From positions 14,632,001 through 14,696,000 of the forward strand of contig WHVY01000001.1 in the NCBI GenBank assembly GCA_022266195.1: DNA of 64,000 nt, in the 5' to 3' direction. The position numbers and the translations under genes are program-made. The notes below the pieces were generated by a model. The model searched no databases. It was not told the origin of the DNA and saw nothing but the letters and a program-made list of their open reading frames with translations. This DNA is from Tetranychus cinnabarinus (taxonomy: Eukaryota; Arthropoda; Arachnida; Trombidiformes; Tetranychidae). Position 1 is the first letter of the stretch. Each line of letters opens with the position of its first letter. Below, one piece after another: positions 42,801 through 51,644 of the stretch.

Positions 42801-44055
42801 AGCTACATTTTAGTTATATTTTTTTACATTAGATGTCGTTCATTTATTTGAGTTGAAAGTTTTTTGAGTCATCTTGTCTGACAAAATTAAAGAAACAAAA
42901 GACAAGCTGATTTAGTGTTGCAAAATATTGAAAAAAGTTATTTATCGATAGGAAAAATATTGTTTGAGTACTTATCGATAATTATTGATGATATTGTTAT
43001 TGAAAAAATATCGTTAAATATTGAAAAATATTGCAATATATTGTCATTTTCATAGGATTACTATGAAAAAATAGATATTAGATTTTTATTGACTGAATTG
43101 CAGATTGAAAACTTAATCAGAAAACCAGGCAGTGAGCTTAGAAACATTAGTTTATTAACATTAACCTGTGCATTCTTCATTAATTATTGACTCGCTTAAG
43201 AAAAAAACATTTTATTTTAGCTGGACGTGCGATCTTTTGATAATATTACAGTTATTGTAGTTATCGATAGTATTGTCGGACTTATCGATAAATATTGCTA
43301 GCTTTGTTATCGATATTATTTATTGTATCGATGATATTGTTGCAACACTAAGCTGATTGATAGTATCCTACGGTCATACGAGTATCCTTAGATACATAGT
43401 AGTAAATTAATAGGTTTAATTAGCTTTATTTTACAACATTAATTTTATTTGTGTTTGATTATGAACTTAAATTTCTTGTTTTTTCAATTTTCACAGTCAC
43501 AATTCAAATGGAAACAATTCATTGGATGAAAATGCTGTCTCCGAAGGATCAGGAGTTGGTACTGATGGTGGATCAAATGGTGTGCTGATGAATGGTCCAC
43601 TAACACCTACTGATTCGTTGAATGAAAGCCACCCTGGAACAGGATCAGAGTCATCAACAAATGATAAATCAGCTCTTTGTCGTGGAGTTACGGCGGGTCG
43701 ATTGACTCCGCAAAACATAACCCTACCTTCATCTGCAACCAATGGCAGGGTTAACAATAATAACAAGAAAAACTCTCAACGGCCTTTGGTTAATAAAAAT
43801 TGTCTCAATGGCAATGGAACCAATAATGGTAATCATTCGATTGGCCGAGGAAGTTTAGTGAATAATGTTGTCGGTGGTGTGGGAGTTAGAGGTGATTCAA
43901 TTAGTGGTAAAAGATCTGGGAATCAACTGTCTTGTAAAAACTCAATCAATACAGTTTACATTTCATCGCCTTACTCGGACACTTCTCAGTACCATTCAAA
44001 CCAGATTGGCGGCAATAACTTAAGCATAATCAATTTGGAGACAACTGAATTGTAA
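21885..44055 (+). CDS. Large CDH23/Cadherin-87A-type cadherin
   Basis: This single-pass cadherin of 2,100 residues is encoded by 15 exons: 21885-22469, 25994-26167, 29172-29303, 32875-34981, 35332-35864, 37090-37867, 39006-39305, 39987-40279, 40608-40841, 40912-41000, 41332-41418, 41485-41620, 41916-42043, 42125-42292 and 43497-44055. All junctions are GT-AG and the frame is unbroken. A long hydrophobic leader (residues 1-90, with an in-frame stop just upstream of the ATG) precedes 14 EC repeats (about 94-1712) marked by DxNDNxPxF, LDRE and DxD calcium motifs. A juxtamembrane domain follows (1713-1830), then one span (about 1835-1854) and an Asn/Ser-rich tail of about 246 residues ending TTEL. 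EC1 (DGDPLTFGV...LDRETRDSY) resembles CDH23 and insect Cad87A. EC11 has a Ser-rich insert in place of its LDRE motif. It probably mediates calcium-dependent adhesion at apical or protrusive membranes. The exact orthologue is uncertain. Confidence 0.9.
22470..32874 (+). other. Cadherin introns 1-3
   Basis: Three introns of about 3.5, 3.0 and 3.6 kb separate the first four exons, against 70 bp to 1.2 kb for all the later ones. They are AT-rich, and I see no nested gene in them on either strand. Large 5' introns often carry regulatory sequence; no motif is decisive here. Confidence 0.6.
36801..36832. repeat. (ATC)n microsatellite in cadherin intron 5
   Basis: A near-perfect run of CATCATCAT triplets interrupted once by a T. 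It is the cleanest of the GAT/ATC tracts in the window. Confidence 0.8.
42913..43350. mobile_element. hAT-like miniature element in the last cadherin intron
   Basis: Inverted termini TAGTGTTGCAA (42913-42923) and TTGCAACACTA (43340-43350) enclose 438 bp. They are flanked by 8-bp near-direct repeats AGCTGATT (42905-42912) and AGCTGATA (43351-43358), matching at 7 of 8 positions. An 8-bp target duplication with short termini is the hAT signature. The interior has no coding capacity but contains about five copies of TTATCGATA or TATCGATA. The element sits wholly within the intron between exons 14 and 15. Confidence 0.7.
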
Positions 44056-44727
44056 CAATTGTAATATACATTAATTGGCAAAAGACATTATCAAATACTT
44101 CAACCTCACATCGCCATCATCAACTTTAATGCTAAATGTTATATTTTTAGTCTCTTGATGATTTGTTCTTGACTATTTCTGCCATCCTAATTGTTTTTAC
44201 ATGCAATGTTTTCTAAGTCATTTCTTCAACTTCCCTAAATCACAATTAACTTTGATTCCAAACCTCTTAATCATCTTCATCTTCTTTAACTCTCTTCATT
44301 GCCAAAGATTGGATAGGTTGATTATAAATTTTGTACAAATTATCTTTATTTTCATTTCCTTCCTTCTTTTTTGTAATTGTGATTGCTGAACACTGGTCAG
44401 TCATTCCAACATGAACAATCCATATCAGACTACGAATTGACTGTCCAGACTTAGCAAATCAGCCAATCTCATTGTAAATACAATATGTTTACTATTTTTA
44501 AATAGTAATTCAATTTGGGTAATTTGTTTGTTACCAAATCTAATGACTACTAATTGTAACTCTTTTTTACCAATTGTATAATTTAAAGAAAATATTTATC
44601 ATTGATTGATAATATTGAAAGGCATTGATGTTTTATAATATCATTCAATGTATTATTAAAAACCGTGCCAACGCTTATCATGCTAAAAAATGCTCGTCTC
44701 AGATTGAGTATCATTTAATAATGACTA
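44056..44727. other. Cadherin 3' flank
   Basis: Probable 3' UTR and intergenic DNA after the TTEL stop codon. T-rich, with no exon seen. It ends at a TA dinucleotide used by the following MITE. Confidence 0.5.
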
Positions 44728-45033
44728 CAGTCACCATTGAGAAACTGCACCTCTCTAGAAATAGCTTATTTACACTATTCGTCGGGCAGCGTAATTCATG
44801 ATTTTCAATCTTCCTTAATAGATCAAATTTAACCTTAAATTTTGTTTTAATCTGATTTTGAGAGTTTTTGGATTAAAATTTCACGAAAGAAAATTGAATT
44901 AAGTCAATTGATAATTAGGGAAATCGAATCAAAAATCGACGAAATGCAAAACGAGATCAAACTCCTCCTTAATAGGGACCATTGAAAAAATTAAGTGCAG
45001 TTTCACAATGGTGCAGTTTCTCAATGGTGACTG
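44728..45033. mobile_element. Tc1/mariner-type MITE (306 bp)
   Basis: The ends are perfect inverted repeats of 24 bp: CAGTCACCATTGAGAAACTG and four more bases at 44728, and the reverse complement ending at 45033. TA lies on each side (44726-44727 and 45034-45035). A 5' CAGT terminus plus TA duplication is typical of Tc1/mariner derivatives. It encodes no transposase. Just inside the right end a second imperfect copy of the terminal motif occurs (GTGCAGTTTCACAATGG). Confidence 0.8.
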
Positions 45034-45065
45034 TACTTAATGATAAAGATTTGTTTTAAGCATTA

Positions 45066-45195
45066 CAGTAAAACCTCTCGGAGGTTGTGAGAAACTGAAC
45101 TCCTCCATCTAGCGGATTTGATGTTTTACCCCGCTTTTGCAACGAGTTGCACAAACAATATCGCTAGGGGCAGGATCGCTCACAACCTTTGAGAG
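45066..45195. repeat. Degenerate hairpin element
   Basis: CTCTCGGAGGTTGTGAG (45075-45091) is matched by CTCACAACCTTTGAGAG (45179-45195) with two mismatches, around a spacer of about 87 bp. The left edge is TA followed by CAGTAAAACC, again a Tc1/mariner-like start. The right edge has lost that form or was overwritten by the adjacent tRNA-like sequence. Confidence 0.45.
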
Positions 45196-45285
45196 TTAGC
45201 CTAATGGGTTAACTCCAACGGCGATAAGACTGCTAACTTTCATATGTTGTGTTCTGCATCTTGGGGTTAGCGTTCGAATTTCGTC
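45190..45285 (+). repeat. tRNA-Ser(GCT)-derived sequence (SINE head or tRNA pseudogene)
   Basis: The segment has an A-box-like TTAGCCTAATGGGTTAA, then GGCGATAAGACTGCTAAC, where GACTGCTAA corresponds to the tRNA-Ser anticodon loop with GCT. A long variable-arm-like stretch containing TTCTGCA and a B-box-like GTTCGAATTTC follow. Order and spacing follow tRNA-Ser(GCT), but the D-arm carries several extra bases and the anticodon stem does not pair, so it is not a functional tRNA. No poly(A) or poly(T) tail clearly bounds it, so SINE versus lone pseudogene is unresolved. Confidence 0.6.
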
Positions 45286-45766
45286 TGTATTTGTTTATTT
45301 TTAAATCAACATTTTGTGAACAAAGTTGTAATACATTGCTAAAATTTTGAGCTGCTCGAACAGCTCAATTTACTTATTAAGCTGTCTCACAATTAAATTG
45401 AATATTCAATTAGACTGATGATTTCCCTGCAAGGCAGAGCTGAAATCAATTACACAATCTTGATTATTCATGATTTCATCGCCATCGGTTCACGATTTGA
45501 TAATACATGTACATGTATTAAGATTGCGAACACTAAGAATCTGGTTTCTTTCTTTATTCATTTTTACATTTTTCGCCATTGTCTTTCTTTCGTCTTTTTG
45601 CCTCTTTCTTCTTCCTTGTCTCATTCAATTGTTAAGCACCAAATTAGCTCATTTCATCGGATTTATTTGCTGTCTTATTAGTAATAAGTTATTACTTTAG
45701 ATTGCCGATTTTTCTGGATTCCTTTCAAAGGTGAAACATGAAGCTATCGTTACATTGGTCTAAAGG
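45286..45766. other. Interval before the LRR-like ORF
   Basis: AT-rich DNA whose open frames show no convincing coding character. It may hold upstream sequence of the LRR-like fragment. Confidence 0.4.
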
Positions 45767-46021
45767 ATGAAATCTTTAAAAGGAATGATTAATCATTGCT
45801 GTTATTATGAAGGAGATGAATCAATTTTCCAATATTGTGATGGACTCGAAATGGTATCCAACGATCACATTGAGCCATGCATAAAAGAGAATGGTGTCAA
45901 CATTAAACAATTGCACCTTGTCGGTTATAATTTAGATAGATTCAGGGAAGATGTACATTATTTTCCAAATCTTCAAAAGTTATACATTTATAATAACGAA
46001 GGTGATTTTATAATACAGTAG
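45767..46021 (+). pseudogene. LRR-like ORF ended by a MITE insertion
   Basis: An 84-codon frame from ATG 45767. Its second half (INIKQLHLVGYNL-type spacing, then YFPNLQKLYIYNN) has the LxxLxLxxN rhythm of leucine-rich repeats as found in F-box/LRR proteins. The stop TAG lies inside the left terminus of the MITE that begins at 46016: the last CAG and TAG codons are transposon sequence. No F-box or upstream exon was recognised. The frame is much shorter than a functional F-box/LRR protein, so it is most likely a truncated family member. The LRR assignment comes from pattern only. Confidence 0.5.
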
Positions 46022-46272
46022 AGTACTCGGGTCTTTTGTATTTTTGGGCTTACTCCATCTATCAGATCGCAAAAGAGACACCAATAATATGAATTAAATT
46101 TTCTTGGTCAAATTTGCTTTCCCCCTCTGATTGTCTTTCCCTTTAACTTTTCAATCCAAGAGCCATTCTGATTGGCCAAAGAATTGTAAATTTCTTAATT
46201 TTAATTTTCAATAGATGGCAAGCTAACAAAAATACAAATGAACCGAGTACAAAAGAATCGAGTACTCTACTG
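46016..46272. mobile_element. Tc1/mariner-type MITE (257 bp)
   Basis: Inverted termini CAGTAGAGTACTCG at 46016 and the reverse complement ending at 46272 continue imperfectly through TCTTTTGTA for about 25 bp. TA flanks both sides (46014-46015 and 46273-46274). There is no transposase ORF. It differs in sequence from the element at 44728, so it is a second family. Insertion placed its first bases in the reading frame of the LRR-like ORF. Confidence 0.8.
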
Positions 46273-46867
46273 TATACATAAAAAGAAAAAAATTATTATA
46301 ATTAATAATAATAGCAAAAATTAAATCAAAATAAAGTTAATTACGTAAATTTGATTAATACCGACTTAATTTGGCTTTTTTTGATTGGCCATAGAGTGTT
46401 TGATATAAGAAATCTTCTCATATGTTTTAATGTTAACGCCTTTCTCCTCAAAAGTAAAACCTTACCAATCATTTTAGATATGTTTAAATAACAAAATAAT
46501 ATTTTCCATTCAATTATATAAAAGATATTTCATTTAAAATAATTAATAAAATATAAGACTTAGTTTTTCAACTGAATATTGCCTCTGAACTGCCTAAAAA
46601 AGACTCTTGAAATGAAATCTTTTCAACTGAATATTTGTTTGACTTCTTTTGTTCCCACTGAGCTAGTTTAAACTGGACGCAGGTTGTTTCTGGTTCCGGT
46701 TTTTGTCTTTTAGGGCAAAGTTTTGAATTCAAGTTTCAGTTGTGAAAAGCATTTCTTTGTGAGTCTTTTGTGTTCTTCTTTGCTTCAAGTTCATTTTTTG
46801 CCAACTCTTTTCATATTGAATACTACAAAACCATTTCTTGCACAGAAAATAATTTTTATTCCTGCCA
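46273..46867. other. Upstream region of the orphan gene
   Basis: AT-rich. TATAAAA occurs at 46517-46523, about 350 bp before the ATG of the next gene, and could be its promoter. The phrase TTTTCAACTGAATATT is repeated near 46565 and 46620. No other signal is seen. Confidence 0.35.
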
Positions 46868-47731
46868 ATGGATAATTCACTGAAAAATGTTGAAAAAGAG
46901 GATAACTTAGATAAAGGTGAGTCTATTTACTTAATGAATCATGATAATACAGTGATGTTATTATAACTTTTCGAAAATTATTTAGTTACCATAAAGGTTA
47001 AGGTTGAAGATGAGGGATATCATGATATAGTAATAGATTGGTCGGATGGAAGTTCTCCATACAAAGATCAACAAGTTATTAACCAGGTAAGCCATTTTCT
47101 CATGTTTTATTTCAATTTTGCTTTAGATTAAACTTGATTATATTTTGAATAGCTTTCGACGATAATCGGAATTCCAGTCGAATTGATCAGGCTGACTTAT
47201 TTAGTTTATGCGCCTAATAATTATTTTGATTTACATAATATTGAACATAAATCATTCGATCCTCAGTTTTATGAGAATGATGAGCCTGATGAGAATGCGC
47301 CTGATTTAATGCCGTGTAACTTCACCAGAGAGAACTGTTTGGGAAGGTTGAATGATGGTGATCGCTTTGTCTTACGTACTGAATTGGAATCGGGGCTGGA
47401 TGCCTGTTTCGATCTACGTATATTTTTGTATAGCCTTGACTGTGAGTTTTACAATGAAAACAATTGTACTGACAACTATTGTCATTATTCAAATACGAGA
47501 ACTTTTATCGATAGAAAATTATCAGTTGTTAGAAACACTGAGTTACACAATATATTACGAGCAAGGTATGCAGAATTACCTGCTATTGTAGACGTTGCTT
47601 CGTTCGAGGAAAATTATTCGCAAAGAAGGAGAATCTGGAGAGAGTTGGACGCCAGGGCGTTCTTTTGGGTACAGCAGTGTTCGAGATACCATTATCGACA
47701 TAATTCTCCCTATTCACGAACTCGAGGTTAA
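46868..47731 (+). CDS. Orphan gene with a ubiquitin-like N-terminal region
   Basis: Three exons (46868-46916, 46986-47086, 47153-47731) with GT-AG borders and compatible phases give 242 residues. The first about 16 residues are acidic. Residues about 17-60 read as a ubiquitin-like fold: strand TIKVKVED, a second strand VIDWSD, a helix region ending in IGIPVELIRLTYLVY, which parallels ubiquitin's EGIPPDQQRLIF. The remaining about 180 residues are acidic then Arg/Tyr-rich, with several Cys (including CTDNYCHYSN), and match no family I recognise. There is no signal peptide or membrane span. The UBL call rests on pattern alone. The intact three-exon structure argues for a real gene, probably lineage-specific. 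Confidence 0.6.
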
Positions 47732-47759
47732 CTTTTATTGATGTTATTCAGATGCAGTG

Positions 47760-48173
47760 ATGTTTCTTTATGTAGTTAATTGGATCCATTTTTATACACT
47801 TAATGTCATGTTATTATGCTGTTTGTTGGCAAGCACTACAGTTGTTCTTTTATCAACATCACATCTGGTATGTTCTTATTAGCCTTTTGAAAACACCAAT
47901 TGAATTAAACTTTATTTCCATCTAGGATCATGTTTTTCATGGAATTGCTTCACTCTTGTTCGTCATCAGTGCTCTCTGGTCCGTCTCATATTTATCTGAT
48001 ACATCACTAACAGCATATAAAATTGCAGCGGTAACACTTGACATCTTTAGGTTATTTTATTAATGTTACTGATCCTGAAAATTTTCTTACAGATATTTGG
48101 TTTTGTTTCATCTCTGTTACATGCTGCTAATTGCTTCTTTTCTTACTCCACTCATTCCTATGAATCAGCTTGA
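47760..48173 (+). pseudogene. MARVEL-domain (CMTM/plasmolipin-like) gene lacking its first span
   Basis: Three exons are visible: one ending at 47867 (candidate ATG 47760, or an acceptor at 47751 giving a start at 47752), 47926-48030 and 48093-48173. They encode three spans in MARVEL order: VNWIHFYTLNVMLLCCLL; then DHVFHGIASLLFVISALW; then AAIFGFVSSLLHAANCFFSY, which parallels the 'AAaaFGFl.t.lY..na' last span of CMTM proteins. MARVEL proteins have four spans and no exon for the first is seen before the preceding gene, 28 bp upstream. The gene is therefore 5'-truncated or its first exon lies beyond the orphan gene. Exons 2 and 3 show no stop or frameshift, so recent loss or an unseen distant exon are both possible. 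Confidence 0.55.
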
Positions 48174-48279
48174 AGTCATATGAGCATTTGCGTTGGCCAC
48201 TTTTAATCCATAACTGGACTTTTTTATGAATATTTCATACATTCACAAGTTCATTGAATTTTCTATCGCCTTGATAACG

Positions 48280-48920
48280 TTACGATGACTTTTGAAAGAT
48301 TAAAATTTTGTTGTTTGCAGGCATTTCAAATTTTTGCATGAGATTGAAATTACATTGTAAATTGTTTTCCAGTTTGAATAACATCTCGAGTATCTCGCAT
48401 ACCTCAATCTGGATTCCTAGATCTTAAACTTCGATACAAAGCAACATTACTCTTAGGACTAAGAACGCCATCCACAGCAAACGGTCCATACAAAATTATT
48501 AAACCATCGTTTTTCAATAGTTCAGCTCCAGCACGAAATAGACCAATGATACATGTATAAGGAGATATATGGATCATATTGATATTCAAAATGAAATCAT
48601 AACGTTGCTGAGCTACTTGTTGTGGGCAACATTCGATTGGTTGGGTTATATCAACTAATTGCGCTGGTTTGACTCTAGTTTTGGCTCTTTCACAAGATTC
48701 GCGATAAGCTTCAATCGACTTCAGCGAATCAGCATCATACTCAGTCGGCTGCCATGTAATATTTGGAAAGTGTTGAGCAAACTAAGTAACGTGCTGTCCA
48801 GATCCAGAAGCGACTTCCAAGGCACACAACTGTTTGTCAGGGGAAAGAAATTTTCTTAGAATGGATAAAATAGCGTTCTTATTACGTTCTGCTGAAGGAG
48901 CATTCAGCGGTATAGTGTCC
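48280..48920 (-). pseudogene. METTL26 (UPF0585) methyltransferase-like pseudogene
   Basis: Minus-strand translation follows the METTL26/UPF0585 family from AERNKNAILSILRKFL through LEVASGSGQH (the SAM-binding glycine motif) and INMIHISPYTCIIGLFRAGA, then YGPFAVDGVLSPKSN, to the C-terminal MPANNKILIFQK. It has an in-frame TAG directly after the GSGQH motif (about 48784-48786), a TGA where the family has Trp after RNP(D/E) (about 48408-48410), and a frameshift before the last about 20 residues. No introns are seen and no start codon is present (upstream TGA). It is therefore a dead copy, possibly processed; no poly(A) tail was identified. The parent gene is not in this window. Confidence 0.85.
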
Positions 48921-49033
48921 GTTCACCAAACTAATTCTTGAGCAAACAAAAACAAGAACATGTTTTACAGCTCTAAACAAAAATAATCTTCCAGCTTTGC
49001 TTCGAGATTATCAATTAGTTGTTTCAAATCTAA

Positions 49034-49418
49034 CAAGGGAAGTGAGGTAAGTGGTACGGTTAGAATCGGATAAAAAGTGTATAATTCTATTGATCATGAT
49101 GAAAATAGTTGGTTAGGTTAGGTCAGATCCGCTATGCGCTCCGATCAGTGTCTTTCAAAGCGCATAGTGAGCCATAGTGATAAGTTGAAATTGTGTAACT
49201 TACCACAGAGGTAAACTTTTGGATTTGTTGAAAAGTCAAAAGTTATGATTATATTCACTATGGCTTTATGCGTTTTGAAAAGCAATGATCGGATTTCGAG
49301 GTAGAAAAGGACAATTGCGTTCTCAACTTTGTACGGTAACCAACTATTTTCATCATGATCAATAGAATTATACACTTTTTATCCGATTCTAACCGTACCA
49401 CTTACCTCACTTCCCTTG
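49034..49418. mobile_element. MITE with 82-bp perfect inverted termini, TAA-flanked
   Basis: The first 82 bp (starting CAAGGGAAGTGAGG) are exactly reverse-complemented in the last 82 bp, and TAA lies on both sides (49031-49033 and 49419-49421). A 3-bp TAA duplication suggests a PIF/Harbinger (Tourist-like) origin. There is no coding capacity; a minus-strand frame across it is a by-product of the palindrome. It lies about 110 bp upstream of the METTL26-like pseudogene. Confidence 0.75.
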
Positions 49419-49654
49419 TAAGCTTTGAATGAACATATTTTGATCTATTTTTTATTAAAATTCATATGGTTTGAATATGCCATGAACAGATCATGAACAC
49501 ATTAAATCAATCAAATATAAAGTATAAGATGGCAGAAGCAGGTAATTCTAATCATTTTTAGTTTTGGTCATTCACCAAAAATATTCTCGACTTAATGATC
49601 ACATTTTAAACTGATAGTTATATCAATAACGCTACTCCATTAACTGAATATTGA

Positions 49655-50560
49655 AACTTTTTTTGTAGAACCTCAAATAATTTAATATTCCATTATATTA
49701 TAGACTACAATAAAAGCTAATGTTTGAGAAAAGAGTAATGGTTGTAGGTGCTATCATTCTCGAAATATTTCGATTCAAAGTTTTTAGGCCAATGGCAAAA
49801 AATCAGGAGAACAGTTGATATGTTGGAAAGATCATACATTCCATGATGTGACCCATCAATTTTTATGGACAGTTTATAAGTTTAAGCTCTCTTACTCTTT
49901 CGGTCGCTGAAAAAGGTCAGTTTAAATGTCAATCGAAGATTCGAAGTATTACAGAAACGGAAAATGCTATTCTTCAAAATAAGTTTATTTTACTGTTGAT
50001 CATTGAAATTAACATCAGCAAAATGAGTTGCATTGAAAAATCTGCTTCCACAATGGTAAAAAAGCCAATCGAAGTTTCAAGTTAGAAAGCGATTTTCTCG
50101 AAAACTATTGATCTGAGAAATCTTCAAATCACACGAAAGCACTCTGTATTAATTTCCTCACAAACTATTAGAGTCTAAATTTGACTGAAATTGATTTTCG
50201 TCCGTTTTTGCCAATTTTAGTTGCAGCACTTGTGTAAATTTGCTCAATCTGTTCAAAAATGTGACAATTGTGCCTTTTTAGCAACAAATGTAATTATTAG
50301 TTAAATTGTTGATCCAATTAAATTGTATTTATTGTTTAATGAATAGTTTTGGACGAGTTCCGACTACAATGGCTATCTTCACACTCGCTGGACTTTCTGG
50401 TTTAGTTGGAGTCAGCATAAATGGTGTAGCACTACCGTTGTCAATTAGTGTCCATTTGTGCATAAATGTGGCAATCGTGTCTTTTCAGTATCAACCATTT
50501 TTCTGGTTGAATAACTGGTTCAGTAACCAATTGAATGTTGATCAAAACATTGGTTAGTGA
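49655..50560 (+). repeat. Palindrome copy A1 carrying an SLC22 exon fragment
   Basis: This is the outermost left-arm unit of palindrome 1. It begins near ACTTTTTTTGTAGAACCTC, runs through intron-like sequence, and contains an acceptor-like ...GAATAG then the exon fragment FGRVPTTMAIFTLAGLSGL (50347 to about 50416). In SLC22 transporters this is the cytosolic loop/span that contains the (D/E)xFGRxPT motif. Beyond it the frame runs into unrelated sequence. Related copies: A2 (-, about 55.87-56.73 kb), A3 (+, about 59.32-60.17 kb), B1 (+) and B2 (-). Confidence 0.75.
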
Positions 50561-51323
50561 ATCTATGCGGTCTAACCTCTTAATTCCAGATCAAGTATTG
50601 AAAGTCGGACCTATTTTTCAAAATATTGATACCTTTACTCAACTCAATGGAATTGGGCAGACATGATCACCAATTGCACCGAATCTTTGATTAATTCTTG
50701 AATTAATTTAACTTAAAATAGCATTAACCATTTCAATACTTGTACCAAGTGCTGAGTTACCCTAAATGCCTTTATAGCTTAAAATAGTTCTAACATGGCC
50801 TTGTAAGTGATACTGCTATTTGTTTCATTGGCTTTAACTGTTTCATCAACGATGAACAATCAAACGTTGGCAACCTCGTTCTGACCTGATTTGCTACCAT
50901 TATTTCCAGGTCATCCATTGTTACCCATAAATTAACTCAGTTATCATCAACGTTATTTGAAAAGTGATCAAAGATTGAGAGGAGGAGTGAAAATGAAAGG
51001 AGAAAATCAATGAAGAATCAAAAATAGAATAATCTGATTACAATGATTATGGAACGGTGAAAATGGTAAACATTGAGTAACAATTAATTCAATCGGAGTT
51101 CCTTGATCGAACACATTTAACTCACAATATAAACTATCTATGATAAAATGTATCAACAATCACAATAGACCTTGTAGGCCTTATTAAACCATAAAATGTT
51201 ACTCTGCTTCACACTTTCCACTCATCTTATAATCACTCAGCTATCCTGGTAAATTAGATGAATTGATGAGCTAATCATTTCATTTTCATCATTAATAGTT
51301 TGCTCTTCCTCTCATTCACTCAT

Positions 51324-51357
51324 TATAAAAGTTAACTGCCTTCAGTTCAAGTCAGTT
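51324..51357 (+). promoter_or_regulatory. TATA box and initiator in left inner arm
   Basis: TATAAAA at 51324-51330 is followed 30 bp downstream by TCAGTT (51352-51357; another at 51342-51347), the arthropod initiator consensus. Spacing is ideal for an RNA polymerase II core promoter pointing toward the palindrome centre. Confidence 0.5.
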
Positions 51358-51644
51358 TTAAAATACACAATTTTCCTCTGAAACATTTGCGCCTGGAAAC
51401 GCTCGTCCATTCAACATTTTCACCGTCCATTTTATCCGCTTAAATTGTTAATATTGACACTTATTGGATTAAAATTCATCCTTAAATTATTCATTTAATA
51501 TCTGTTTATTTATCACCAAACTCAACTTAATTCCCCTGAAAAGTCAAGTCTACCGAAGGAGATCTCGCCAAAGCTCCATTTTCCACTTCAATCCAAGATA
51601 TTAAAGTGAAATCAGAACATAAATTGTGATCAATCCTCCAAGTG

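Noticed and set aside
47732..47751. Fusion of the orphan gene to the MARVEL exons by splicing GTTAAC...TTCAG
   Set aside because: The intron would be about 27 bp, below any normal intron size seen here (minimum about 70 bp), even though phases would match.
49145..49375. 76-codon minus-strand ORF
   Set aside because: It lies within the MITE at 49034-49418 and much of it is terminal repeat sequence.
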